Source of the DNA: Hortaea werneckii
Lineage: Eukaryota > Ascomycota > Dothideomycetes > Mycosphaerellales > Teratosphaeriaceae
Direction of reading: 5' to 3'
DNA length: 46,288 nucleotides
NCBI GenBank assembly: GCA_037044905.1
Contig: JBAOKB010000122.1
Coordinates: forward strand, 1 to 46,288
Under the pieces are notes generated by a model. That model was given only the letters and a program-made list of their open reading frames with translations, had not been told where the DNA came from and made no database searches. A program made the translations under genes and the position numbers. This document shows, one piece after another, positions 20,268-30,104 of the stretch (its first letter is position 1; each line of letters opens with the position of its first letter).

Positions 20268-22046
20268 CTAATTCCAGAACCCCTCCGTCTTTCCCATCTC
20301 CCTCACCTTGAACCCCGCCTCCTTCATCTCCTTGACCGCCTCAGGTCCCCGTGTCGCGATCTGCGCGCTAAGTCTCCACGGCACATCCATAGCATCCATG
20401 ACAATCTCCACGACCTGAACAGTCTTGGGTTTCTGCACGCTCTCCCGCTTCAGGATCGCCTCCAGCTCCGCCTTCGTCTCCGCTCGATGGAAATTCTGCT
20501 TCGCTTCCGCCTCTGGCATGTTGAAGAAGGGCAGCATGTGGCGGTAGTCGAAGGGCACAATGTCGTTGTAGCTCTGCTTCGCCCCGTGAATCACCCGCTC
20601 TATCGTGTATCCCGCGTTGTTGATCACGAACAGGATGGGGCTGGTTTGCTGTTTGACCATGTTCCCGATTTCTTGCACCGTTAGCATCAGACTGCCGTCG
20701 CCTGTTATGAGGATTGTCCTCCCCCGCGCGCGTGACTGTGATGCGGCGAGGTCGGCAAGGGCGATCTCGGATCCGAATGCGGCTGGTGCTGCCCAGCCAA
20801 TGCTGCCGTAGTAGGTCTGCGTGTGCCAGGTGATTCCCGCCGGGAAAGTGGTGTCCGGGATGCCAAAGGCCGCTGTGCCTGTCTCGCCGAACACGACGTC
20901 TTGCGGCTGGAGGAACTCTGCGAGTCGATGCCATACCCAGGATTGCGTGATCATCTTTGAGTCGATGTCGTCTTCCACTGGTCGTTCTGGCAGCTTGGGT
21001 TTCTCCACCTTAGGCATACCATCTAAGGGGACCTGCTCGACCAATTTGCATAGGAGTGCCTTGATCGGTACCTTCGTGAAGCTCCTCTGTCCTCTGATGC
21101 TGACGACTTCTGTGTCGATTGCTACCATCTTTTCCGGTGCCATCTTTCTCGTGAAGCCGCCTGAGTTGGTGTCGGATGGCAAGCTGCCGACGACCAGCAT
21201 CAAATCACTGCCTTGAATTGCCGCTTGCACGCCTGGTCCAGAGGGCAACCCGTTGTACAGGCCCACATAGTTTGGATGGGTTTCATCAATGATGCCTTTG
21301 CTCATGTTCGAAGAGTAGATGGGAATAGCAAGTTTATCCACAAGCTGTCGCACCTCGTCAACCGCCTGGTGGCGCTGCACTAGGCAATCGACGAAGATAG
21401 AAGGGTTCTCAGAGCTCGAGAGCGCTTCGATGACGGCTTTAGCAGCCTCCTCAATCGACTTCTCATCGCCGTGATTCACGAGATCCAGCGGTTTCTCCAG
21501 TGCTTTCGCAGAGACAGGCCTGTCGACTAGATCTATGGGAAAGAAGATATACACGGGCTTCGATTGAAGGAAGCACTCCCGCAGGACACGGTCAATCTCC
21601 TCAGCAGCTCCTTCCTCAGTCTGGAGCTCAGCGGCCGCACATCTGAAGTCTTTGGAGGCCTTGCTGAAGATCTGGTGGTCCGGTTGGAATCCGATCGAAT
21701 GATGGATCATCATCTTGTTCTTTTGCATGGCTCGTGAGGTTTGTCCGACAACGCTGATCACCTTGACTTGCTCTGTCATTGAGCCGGCAATAGCGTTCAA
21801 GGCGCTCAATTCACCCACGCCGTGGGTAGTGACGACGCAGCCAGCGCCGTTCCGTACACGAGCATAGCCGTCTGCCGCGTAGGCGGCGTTCAGCTCGTTT
21901 GTGTTACCGGTCCAGTTGAGGCCCTTGACGTCGTAGATGTGGTCCAACAGAGTTAAGTTGAAGTCTCCAGGCACGCCGAAAATGTCATTGACGCCACATT
22001 GATGGATCCGCTCCCAAAGATAACGCCCGAGAGGTACAGTCGCCAT
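20268..22046 (-). CDS. PDC: Pyruvate decarboxylase family, thiamine-diphosphate enzyme
   Basis: The product is 592 aa from ATG 22046 (MATVPLGRYLWERI) in one exon. The frame is open for 34 more codons upstream with another ATG, but the family starts here. The N-terminal domain has the catalytic glutamate context NELNAAYAADGYARV and the HH dyad (MMIHHSIG). The C-terminal domain has the thiamine-diphosphate/magnesium motif starting at GDGSLM (about residue 448) and ending at INN about 25 residues later. These are the hallmarks of 2-keto acid decarboxylases that convert pyruvate to acetaldehyde. The sequence after HH (FQPDHQIFSKASKD) differs from the yeast Pdc1 loop. It could therefore prefer another keto acid such as indolepyruvate or phenylpyruvate. 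It is cytosolic, with no targeting signal. It is divergent from the glycosyltransferase gene. Confidence 0.92.
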   Translation of the reverse strand: MATVPLGRYLWERIHQCGVNDIFGVPGDFNLTLLDHIYDVKGLNWTGNTNELNAAYAADGYARVRNGAGCVVTTHGVGELSALNAIAGSMTEQVKVISVVGQTSRAMQKNKMMIHHSIGFQPDHQIFSKASKDFRCAAAELQTEEGAAEEIDRVLRECFLQSKPVYIFFPIDLVDRPVSAKALEKPLDLVNHGDEKSIEEAAKAVIEALSSSENPSIFVDCLVQRHQAVDEVRQLVDKLAIPIYSSNMSKGIIDETHPNYVGLYNGLPSGPGVQAAIQGSDLMLVVGSLPSDTNSGGFTRKMAPEKMVAIDTEVVSIRGQRSFTKVPIKALLCKLVEQVPLDGMPKVEKPKLPERPVEDDIDSKMITQSWVWHRLAEFLQPQDVVFGETGTAAFGIPDTTFPAGITWHTQTYYGSIGWAAPAAFGSEIALADLAASQSRARGRTILITGDGSLMLTVQEIGNMVKQQTSPILFVINNAGYTIERVIHGAKQSYNDIVPFDYRHMLPFFNMPEAEAKQNFHRAETKAELEAILKRESVQKPKTVQVVEIVMDAMDVPWRLSAQIATRGPEAVKEMKEAGFKVREMGKTEGFWN

Positions 22047-23035
22047 CGTGAATCTTACACCTGCGTCCTTATCTGTGGAATGTTTCTCAGCGTAGGATGA
22101 TCTATGGATAAGCTCGCTTTGGGACCGGAAAGCTGAAGTCGGGAGCAAATGAATACGGCAACGAAGACTGAGACAGCTGGTGCCTTCCCGTGAACCGGCG
22201 AAATGAATTTAGATGTGCTGCGCAATAATTGGAGAAGCACGCCCTACAATAATGACAATGTACGCGGCCATCAATGCCACCAGCTCCCCAGTCTGACCCC
22301 CATCGTCCTCCCGCAGCTCCATGTGGAGAACTAGATCGGCGCTTGTGCGCTTACAAGTGGTGTTGCGGGCGAGGTACCCTCGGCTTCCCGGTTGTATGCG
22401 CTCGGCTTAGGTAGTATCAAGATCATAAGCACCTATGTACACAAGAGCTCTCTGTCCGATGCAAGTACAGTAACTCTCTCCTACGTCAGGCTGTCGTCTG
22501 GTCATGAAGTCCTCCTCTCCGGTAAGATCGTCCAGTGGAGCGATTTGCATGCCGAAGAAGGTCTTCTCTTCTGGCTGCTTCCGCTGTCACTGACATCGAC
22601 GGGACTGCATGCTGTCGAGATAAGGCCATTCCCCATATGTCCACGATTGCGGAAGCGTGAACTCGTGGATGTGTATCTTGCATCCGGCCAAAGTAAGCCC
22701 TAGCGAAGTGTCTTAGAAGAAGAAGACATCCAACTCTTCAGAACCGGTTCGTGGCGCGAGATGAGGCTCCGTGGCTGGGGACCGGGCCGTGACGTTCCGA
22801 CCATGCATTGCATCTACACCAAACAGCAGGCTGACATTGATTTCCCGATAACGATGTGACAGTTTGATTGTGTTTCCAGTCATCAAAGAGCTACAGGAAG
22901 AGTTTCATAGAAAACAATTCATCGCTCTCTGAATCACGCATGACCTCATGGCTTCTTAAATACCATATCAGGAGAATGTGATCTTAGAAAGACCATTCGT
23001 TAACATCATCAAAGGCAGCGATTAGAACTGCAAGT
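22047..23035. other. Divergent upstream region of PDC and GT31 genes
   Basis: These 989 bp lie between divergent genes and hold both promoters. No frame with a real ATG and domain-like composition was found. No repeat or RNA gene was seen. Confidence 0.5.
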
Positions 23036-24553
23036 ATGAGTTTAACGTGGCGAAGCAAGCCAGTGACCGCATTCGTCCTATGCTTCCTAGCCTTCATCAC
23101 GCTCGGCTCCCTCTACACGGCTCTTGGCCTAGGCGGTCCTGAATACCAGCGGATAGCATCGCATGCCATCCAGGACGCCACGGAAGCAGCACAGTACACG
23201 CGCGCCGACCTCCTGAACCGACTTCCTGGCGGGACTCCTAAAAGCAAGAACCCGCACTGTGTCGGTGTACCGGACGATGGGACAATCGCCATCACAGTCA
23301 AAACCGGCGCCACCGAAGCCCTCTCCAAACTCCCCGCTCAGCTGGAAACCGCCCTCAAATGCATCAAAGACCCCATCCTAGTCTCAGACCTGGCGCAGAC
23401 TCTAGGCCGACATCATATCCACGACGTCCTCGCTACGGCCTCCTCTTCAAACTCAATGGCCAAGAACCCGGAATTCGACATCTATCGACACCAACAGCGA
23501 CTGGCGGAGACTGGCGGCCTTGACGAACCCGCCCTGGCGCACCTTAGAGGCATGTCAATGCCGGAGCAGGACTGGCGGACTGCAGGCAAGACCGCTGCGT
23601 GGGGCTTAGACAAGTATAAGTTCCTCCATATGGTCGAGAAGGCGTGGGAGCTGCAGCCGGGCAGGCAATGGTACGTCTTCATCGAGGACGATACGTATCT
23701 CAGCCTCCGCGGGTTGAGAAAATTCCTTGCGCAGTATGATTGGAGGGAGAAATGGTATTTGGGCTCCCCCGTGAAGATGTGGGAGCATAAGCCCCAACCG
23801 CTGTGGTTTGGGTATGGAGGGTCCGGGGTGATTCTGTCCGGGGCCGTGGTTGAGGAATGGTGTACTCAGCACCCCGGACTGGCGAGCGCGTGGGATCCGA
23901 AGGTGAGGAGGAAATGGTTTGGGGACTTTGTGCTGGCTGATGCGTTGAATGATGAGCTGGCCGTGCAGCTGACCGATGCCTGGCCGATGCTGCATAATGA
24001 TGAGCCGGCGATCGCGACGTTCAGTCCCGACACGTGGTGTCAGACGGTCGTGACTATGCATCATCTGGACGCGCGGGAGATGGATGAGCTATACCAGGCC
24101 GAACAAGCGCTAGGGAGTCGAACGCTGCGATTTCGGGACGTGTATAAGGCTTTCTATAGACCGGGCCTGCCGTTTAAGAGATCCGATTGGGACAATCTTG
24201 CCGGCGTGAGAGCGGAGTTGGAGCTTGACCTCTCCCCTAATCATCTTTCGGAAATCCATGGCAAGTTCTCCACGGAGTCGATGGAGGATCCTAATAAGTC
24301 CTACGAAGGCTGCGAGGTTGCTTGTTTACAGAATCCGGCTTGCTTCCAATTCACCCACATGATGACGACCAAGAATGGGACCGGGAAGGAGGGTGATTGC
24401 CATCTCACAGGGGTCTTCAGATTGGGCAAAGAGAGGACGGAGGAGAGTTGGATTGATAAGGATACTGGCACCGAATGGAAGAGGACTTGGGTCAGTGGGT
24501 GGAGGAGTGATCGCATTGGGAGGTTTGTCGACGACGAAGACAGATGTGGTTGA
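23036..24553 (+). CDS. Type II membrane glycosyltransferase, GT31/Fringe-like, with C-terminal Cys-rich module
   Basis: The product is 505 aa in one exon. A short cytosolic N terminus is followed by a signal anchor at residues 10-30 (VTAFVLCFLAFITLGSLYTAL), giving a Golgi-type II topology. The catalytic domain has the DxD-type metal and sugar-nucleotide motif FIEDDTYL near residues 213-220. It also has WYLGSPVKMW and a glycine-rich GYGGSGVILS, which match Fringe-like/beta-1,3-glycosyltransferases in fungi (GT31, DUF604 group). Residues about 420-470 (SYEGCEVACLQNPACFQF ... GDCHL) have the Cys spacing of a PAN/Apple-like module, possibly carbohydrate-binding. The acceptor and donor sugars are unknown. 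It probably acts on cell-wall or secreted glycans. Confidence 0.82.
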   Translation: MSLTWRSKPVTAFVLCFLAFITLGSLYTALGLGGPEYQRIASHAIQDATEAAQYTRADLLNRLPGGTPKSKNPHCVGVPDDGTIAITVKTGATEALSKLPAQLETALKCIKDPILVSDLAQTLGRHHIHDVLATASSSNSMAKNPEFDIYRHQQRLAETGGLDEPALAHLRGMSMPEQDWRTAGKTAAWGLDKYKFLHMVEKAWELQPGRQWYVFIEDDTYLSLRGLRKFLAQYDWREKWYLGSPVKMWEHKPQPLWFGYGGSGVILSGAVVEEWCTQHPGLASAWDPKVRRKWFGDFVLADALNDELAVQLTDAWPMLHNDEPAIATFSPDTWCQTVVTMHHLDAREMDELYQAEQALGSRTLRFRDVYKAFYRPGLPFKRSDWDNLAGVRAELELDLSPNHLSEIHGKFSTESMEDPNKSYEGCEVACLQNPACFQFTHMMTTKNGTGKEGDCHLTGVFRLGKERTEESWIDKDTGTEWKRTWVSGWRSDRIGRFVDDEDRCG

Positions 24554-26044
24554 TGCGACTGAGATTTACGCGCGACGGAACTCTTTTTCGAACGCAAAAC
24601 GGCTCGACAACTCCGAGCCGACGCTGTTCGCTATACACTTGGACCATTCTGGTATGCGTTCAAAGCGAATCTGGGCCGCACTAAGGCACAGAGCTTGACT
24701 GTGAGGGGTGGGCCTGGCTAATGCATCCCGATACACGGCGAACGGTGGTGCGGCAAGCATATCGCAATAGCATTCAGCGGCCTCGAATGCAGAGACACAG
24801 AGCACAAAGCACGCCGGAAAGGTTTTTGCGATGGTTAAGATCGAGCACAACCAAGAAGCCTTACCAAAGTACGAAGGACACAGTGCCCATCACAACAGGC
24901 GAGATAGCCCGGTTTGAAGCCCGCCATGGCTTTCCCACCAGCCCTACAGCTGGTCTTGTCTGGGCATACATTCGAACGAAACTGGTCGTCCTGCCGTCCG
25001 AGTACGGCGATGACTTCATCCCTTCCTTCTCTGCTAAGACAACATTGTCTGCTGTCCGCCTCTTGGCCAAAATTTACCTCGCATCTTTGGGCCAAAATTC
25101 TCCCGTCGCGGCAAAGAGTCTAAGGACGGGATGTGCCCATGTACAGGACTCCAATCCCTCTTATGAGCGCAGGCGTTTTACGGGACAGTTGCGTCGTTGT
25201 TTCCATGCGGATGTATCCCGTTTCGACCACTCAGCGTGTGTGGTGGACAGCGCGGCCGTGTCTCGATCTGCATGGTGAGCCTATTGCGTGGGGGTTTAGA
25301 GATGGTGGTTAGTCTGGGAATTCGTGATCTGTTCCTGCCGGACTGGGGCGATGCGCCGGCTCCCATAGGTGGCGATTGACTATTGCCAGGACAAGATGAT
25401 GTGGAAGCTCAGATTGTCTGTCTTTTGGGGATATGGAGTCACGACGCAAGAAGCTGTCCGACAGGCTTCTCTGCGTATGGTGGTGATGGGACATACTTTG
25501 GGACATTTGTTGGGTTTGGATGCCAAGGATAAGGACGAGAGTGTAATTAGGTAGATCATTGTGCAGATGTGATAATGGAAAGGAAACTGCCCTCTTCCAT
25601 CGAGTTGTGCCTCATGGCATGAACGACGAATGTCAAATCGCCCATTGCCTTGATGGTAATCTTCTAGTACTATACAATTTCAATTCCCTCACCGATCACA
25701 GACATTAAAGAGTGTGTTACTGATATAGTGGACGAGGTACAGACGAATACAGAAGACTGGACGGAGGACACTACTGTAGATAGTGTAGAGGTGGAAGATA
25801 AGGTAATGCTGACCATGATCGCACGAGCCATTGGCAGGCCAGTACTTGCAGACGATCCATTCGGGCCCCACCATCCCACTAACGGCACCACCACTTCGTT
25901 GACTCGGCTCTCAGAGGGTAAGTACCGGACTTGGTTTATTCACCTCACATTGTCTCTGTCTGTCTGTCTTTCCCTCCCACCCTCTCCGCCGCTCGCTCTC
26001 TCTCTCGTTCCACCTCACCGCCGGCCCGCCCTGCTCCGCCCATC
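24554..26044. other. Intergenic region with a doubtful relic, upstream of BIO2
   Basis: About 1.5 kb lies between GT31 and biotin synthase. It holds the uncertain locus described separately at 24721-25554. A GTAAGT donor-like site at about 25919 is followed by a long CT-rich stretch up to 26040, which could be a leader intron or promoter tract of BIO2. Other frames lack an ATG or are low-complexity. Confidence 0.45.
24721..25554 (+). pseudogene. Possible decayed or mis-spliced gene with protease-like motif, uncertain
   Basis: A 185-codon frame with ATG 24721 runs to a stop at 25278. A further frame in the same phase (25369-25554) ends with GHTLGHLLGLDAKD, which resembles the HExxHxxG zinc motif of metzincin proteases with the Glu replaced by Thr. 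Between them, in another phase, lies LGIRDLFLPDW, loosely like the LGxTDxDLYxP segment of archaemetzincins. No consistent GT..AG intron set joins these pieces, so a decayed gene or chance is likelier than an intact one. The codon pattern in 24850-25100 looks somewhat protein-like (GEIARFEARHGFPTSP). Confidence is low and no function is claimed. Confidence 0.25.
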
Positions 26045-27394
26045 ATGGCGCTGACCTTCCTTTCCCGCCGAGTAGCCGCCCGCTCGCTCCCCACTTCCTC
26101 TACCAGCACGTCGGTGAGAGCATTCAGCACGCCGGTTAACGACGCCTTCTCGCCCGTCTCGCCCACCTCTCCACCGCCGCCCTCCTTCACCGGCTCCGAG
26201 CAGACCAGCGATGCGCTCCGACGCGCAGTCGAGGCTACCGGCCCCCGCTATGACTGGACGAAAGACGAGATTCGCGAGCTGTACAACACGCCGCTGATGG
26301 AATTGGCTTTCCAGAGTGTAAGGATCTCTCTGTCTGGGAAGCTCACACGCTGAGACGCACCAATTCCCCCAAAAGTGTCTTGTTGCTCATGTCTCGAAAA
26401 CGAACAGGGTACTCTCCACCGTCGCTTCCACCGCCCCTCCGCCATCCAGATGTGTACGCTCATGAACATCAAGACGGGCGGCTGCAGCGAAGACTGCTCC
26501 TACTGTGCCCAGTCTTCGCGCTACAACACCGGCCTCAAGGCGGGCAAGATGTCCTCGGTCGACTCGGTCCTCGATGCCGCACGTATTGCCAAGTCCAATG
26601 GCTCGACCCGCTTCTGTATGGGCGCCGCCTGGCGCGACATGAGAGGTCGCAAGACTAGTCTGAAGAACGTCAAGGCCATGGTGCAGGGGATCCGGGAGAT
26701 GGATATGGAGGTCTGCGTCACCCTGGGCATGATCGATGACAAGCAGGCGGAGGATTTGGCCGGCGCAGGTCTGACCGCTTACAACCACAACCTCGACACG
26801 AGCAGAGAGCACTACCCCTCGGTCATCACGACCCGGACGTACGACGAGCGATTGCAGACGCTGTCCCACGTGCGCAACGCCGGGATCAACGTCTGCTCAG
26901 GCGGCATCCTAGGTCTTGGCGAGAAGGCCGACGACCACGTAGGTCTCCTACACACCGTCTCCACCCTCCCAGCACACCCCGAGTCATTCCCTGTCAACGC
27001 GCTGGTCCCGATCAAAGGCACCCCGCTCGGCGACAAGACGGAAGAAGGCAAGCGCCCGATCCCCTTCGACGCCATCCTCCGCACGATCGCCACCGCCCGC
27101 CTCGTCATGCCCGCCACCATCATCCGCATCGCCGCGGGCCGCACCACCATGAGCGAAGCCGAACAGATCCTCTGCTTCTCCGCCGGCGCCAACGCCGTCT
27201 TCACCGGCGAGAAGATGCTGACCACCGAGGCCGTCGGCTGGGACGACGACAAGCAGATGTTCCACAAGTACGGCCTCGTGCCGATGAAGAGCTTTGAGCG
27301 GGGTGGGCTCAGAGAGGGGAGCTGGACTGCCGTTAAGCATGCTGCTATGGCTGAGGCGGATGCGGCTAAGCAGCCTGCTGCTACGAGTGCTTAG
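26045..27394 (+). CDS. BIO2: Biotin synthase, mitochondrial
   Basis: Exons are 26045-26317 and 26408-27394, with a 90-bp intron (GTAAGG..ACAG), giving 419 aa. The join reads LAFQS-GTLHRRFHRP, as in the family. The radical-SAM cluster motif CSEDCSYC gives Cys117, Cys121 and Cys124. The rest matches biotin synthases: TRFCMGAAWRDMRGR, YNHNLDTSREHYP, GGILGLGE and the C-terminal IAAGRTTMSEAEQ. The enzyme inserts sulfur into dethiobiotin, using SAM and iron-sulfur clusters, to make biotin. The first 30 residues (MALTFLSRRVAARSLPTSST...) form a mitochondrial presequence. It is convergent with the MDR oxidoreductase gene. Confidence 0.96.
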
Positions 27395-27776
27395 AAAAAG
27401 AATCTTTATTCATCTTCTATATTTTCCGGTCTTTGCCAACGTAGTGGTGGTGCCGAACGGAATAGGCCTCGTCATTTGTGGCAAATTTTCCCTCCTAAAT
27501 AGGAGTGGCTTTTCTTCTCTTACTTATCGATGAATGAATGAAAGTTTACAAAAAACAATTGATATGATTGCTTCACGTCTTTCACGCACGATGGGACAAT
27601 TGTGGTTCTTCTCATTTCGCTATCATTTAACTATCATTTCTGCCCACTCTATTCCTTTTTCTTTTTCTTTTCTTTTTCTTTCTCTTTTGCTTGCTTTTCT
27701 CTTTCTCATTTCCCGTTTCTCTCTTCCTCAAAATCCTTATCACATAACGCATGGCCCCCTCTCAACCTCCCACATC
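27395..27776. other. Intergenic region between convergent BIO2 and MDR genes, with pyrimidine tract
   Basis: These 382 bp carry both 3' UTRs. From about 27645 to 27730 the plus strand is nearly all T and C (homopyrimidine). No gene is supported. Confidence 0.6.
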
Positions 27777-28874
27777 TCACGAAACCTTCACAACCACCTT
27801 CCCAAAATGACTCCCCGAAAACAAATACTTCAACCCCTCCCTCGCCTCCTCAAACCCCACGACCCGATCTATCACAGGCCGAATCTCATGCTCAGCATAA
27901 AACCTCACCATCTCCTCAAACCGATCCCTAGGTCCGTTAATAATCCCTTTGATCGTCACGTTCCGTCGTAAGGCGAGCACATTCGTGTGCAGTTTGTCGG
28001 ATGAGACTTCTTCTTTCCCCGATAGGTATCCGATGCAGTTGATTAGCCCGCCGAAGGCGATGCAGTCGAAGGATTTCCGCAGCGTTTGCGCCCCGCCGTT
28101 CTCGAAGATGATGTCGGCTCCGGCTTCGCCGGCTTCGCCGTTCTGGGCGTTGGAGGCGTGGAAGGTGGACGTTAGTCGGTTCACTTCCTCTTGCCATTCC
28201 GGGTTTGCGCGGTAGTTGATCCCGGCGTCTGCGCCTAGTTGCTTCGCTTGCGCGAGTTTGGTGTCCGAGGAGGAGGTGATGATGGTTTTGAGTCCCGCGG
28301 CGTGCGCGATTTGGAGACCGGCGGTCGCGACACCGCCGGTTCCCTGCAGGAGCACGGTCTCGGTCACTACTCCGCCTTTGTTGTTGGCCGGTTGCCCCAT
28401 AGGTCGCATGCCATTGATCGCCATCCACGCCGTCACGGACGCGATGGGTAATGTTGCCGCTTCCTCGTCCGTCAGGTAGTCCGGTACGGCTACGAGGCCT
28501 TCGGCGGGGAAACACCGGAATTCAGTCAGGCAGCCTGGGAGTGGGAGGCCCAGACCGGTTTTCATGTCTTTTTCTTTGATCTGCCCTGTCACGTGGCTCT
28601 GGTTGAAAGTCCCCATTACGCGCTGGCCTTCTTTCCAGGCGGGAGACCGCGAGGAGAAGACGGTCCCGCAGATGTCGGAGCAGGGGACTAGGTCCTGCGC
28701 TTGGCCTATGGCTTTATGGTGGCTGTAGAGACCCATGACGACTTCGGTATCGCGGTAGTTGAGCGAAACCGCGTTAATCTGGACTAGCACCTCGCCATCC
28801 TTGGGGGTTGGCTTCTCGGCCTCGACGAGCCGGAGGTTGTCAAGGCCGTCTTGTGCGGTTACCCACTGCTTCAT
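27777..28874 (-). CDS. MDR-superfamily NAD(P)-dependent oxidoreductase
   Basis: The product is 365 aa from ATG 28874 (MKQWVTAQDGLDNLRL); the frame is open 62 codons upstream but that part is a Cys/Phe-rich leader. The N-terminal GroES-like domain holds VSLNYRDTEVVMG and LVPCSDICGTV. The Rossmann fold has LLQGTGGVATAGLQIAHAAG and a following SSSDTKLAQAKQLGAD, which binds NAD(P)H. The four-Cys structural-zinc loop of classical alcohol dehydrogenases is missing, so it belongs to the quinone-oxidoreductase-like or zinc-type ADH-like branch (fission yeast C1773.06c type). The substrate is unknown. It is cytosolic, with no intron. Confidence 0.88.
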   Translation of the reverse strand: MKQWVTAQDGLDNLRLVEAEKPTPKDGEVLVQINAVSLNYRDTEVVMGLYSHHKAIGQAQDLVPCSDICGTVFSSRSPAWKEGQRVMGTFNQSHVTGQIKEKDMKTGLGLPLPGCLTEFRCFPAEGLVAVPDYLTDEEAATLPIASVTAWMAINGMRPMGQPANNKGGVVTETVLLQGTGGVATAGLQIAHAAGLKTIITSSSDTKLAQAKQLGADAGINYRANPEWQEEVNRLTSTFHASNAQNGEAGEAGADIIFENGGAQTLRKSFDCIAFGGLINCIGYLSGKEEVSSDKLHTNVLALRRNVTIKGIINGPRDRFEEMVRFYAEHEIRPVIDRVVGFEEAREGLKYLFSGSHFGKVVVKVS

Positions 28875-30104
28875 TTTTCCTCTTTTTATCTCTCTATGTC
28901 TTGCTGGGTTGAAGAAGTTGACTGATATATTGCAAACGAGAAAAGGTCGGTGGCAAACGCAGAAAGGAGGAAAACAAGAGAAAACGAACAAGTCCGTTAT
29001 AACATTGGAAAAAAGACGACTGATACAGAGTAAAAGAATTACCCTTCCAAACCTACCCATCGATGATGATTCGTAATACCTCCCTTATCCATTACCCTAT
29101 TTCCGCAGTCTCCCTTCGTACGCCTAGGCCAGAATGGCGGCCTAGCCTACCGTAGGCCTATCAGCACGACGTATAAGTGAAGTAAGAGAAAAAAAGGCCA
29201 GGCTCAAAAGCGTAAATTCTTCTCGGTCAAAGTCGTTGGAGAAAAAAAGGGCCAAAGAGCGGGTCGTGGTGTCGGCCGCGCTCGGCCTTCGCTCGGCCAA
29301 GCACAAAGGGTAAGTCTGTCTTAATCATCAGCCAACGAGTGAGTGAAGTGATTTTACGTCGACCGGAGGAAAGGGAGCAAGGATGATCCAGGATCGGATG
29401 GGTCGATGATAGTGTATATGGTCACTACTTCACCGAGTCTTTATGTTCTTGCCTCCCTATTACACATCATCACCGCCAGACTTAGCTTTGTGTTCTTTTA
29501 AGCAAACCATCTAGACTTCACCACTGGCGAAGAGTACTACTCACACCGCTGAAAAGACGAGAGATACAGTAAAAGGGAGAAGGAAAAGATGCGAAGGCAA
29601 AGGCCCGAAACTACCTAATACACGAGCAGGATATAATATCTATACGTCGACTTCGTGAATTGTGCGTGTGCGTGTGTGTGTATGTTTGGATGGGTGGGTT
29701 CCTGCTGCGAATATCCTCATTTCCCCAGCTATTCGCCCATTCGTGAAATATAAAATAGAATCATGAGTTTCTCTGCCCCTGTCTCCAGAGGAAATCTCCC
29801 CAAAACCCAAAGCGCCTCCCCTTTCCCCCATTCCCCCTTCCTTCCCAAGTAAGAATTGTCAATGCCATTAACTCCGCACCATGCGCTCATGATCCCTTGA
29901 CTCCAATAGTTTGCCGTTTCACTCCCTTCCTGAAAGGAAAATGCAAGAGCCTCGACGCTCTTCGTTGCTGTATAAAATGCATTTCGTCCTGTCACTTCCT
30001 CACCCTTCGCCAAAGGCAGAAAAGGAAGGACAAGCCCTCGCATCTCATTCGTCGTAAAAGAATCCCTGTTGGACGACCAGAGGAATTCAGGTCTCTCCCA
30101 TTCC
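28875..30104. other. Intergenic region between MDR promoter and J-domain gene 3' end
   Basis: About 1.2 kb holds the promoter of the MDR gene and the 3' UTR of the J-protein gene, both on the minus strand. A minus-strand frame at 29729-30190 overlaps the end of the J-protein in another phase and is likely a shadow. A short GT-rich patch lies near 29660-29680. No other feature is supported. Confidence 0.5.

Noticed and set aside
25728..25924. Plus-strand frame ending at a GTAAGT donor upstream of BIO2
   Set aside because: It starts with GTG, not ATG; the biotin synthase already has a good ATG and presequence. A leader intron is possible but unproven.
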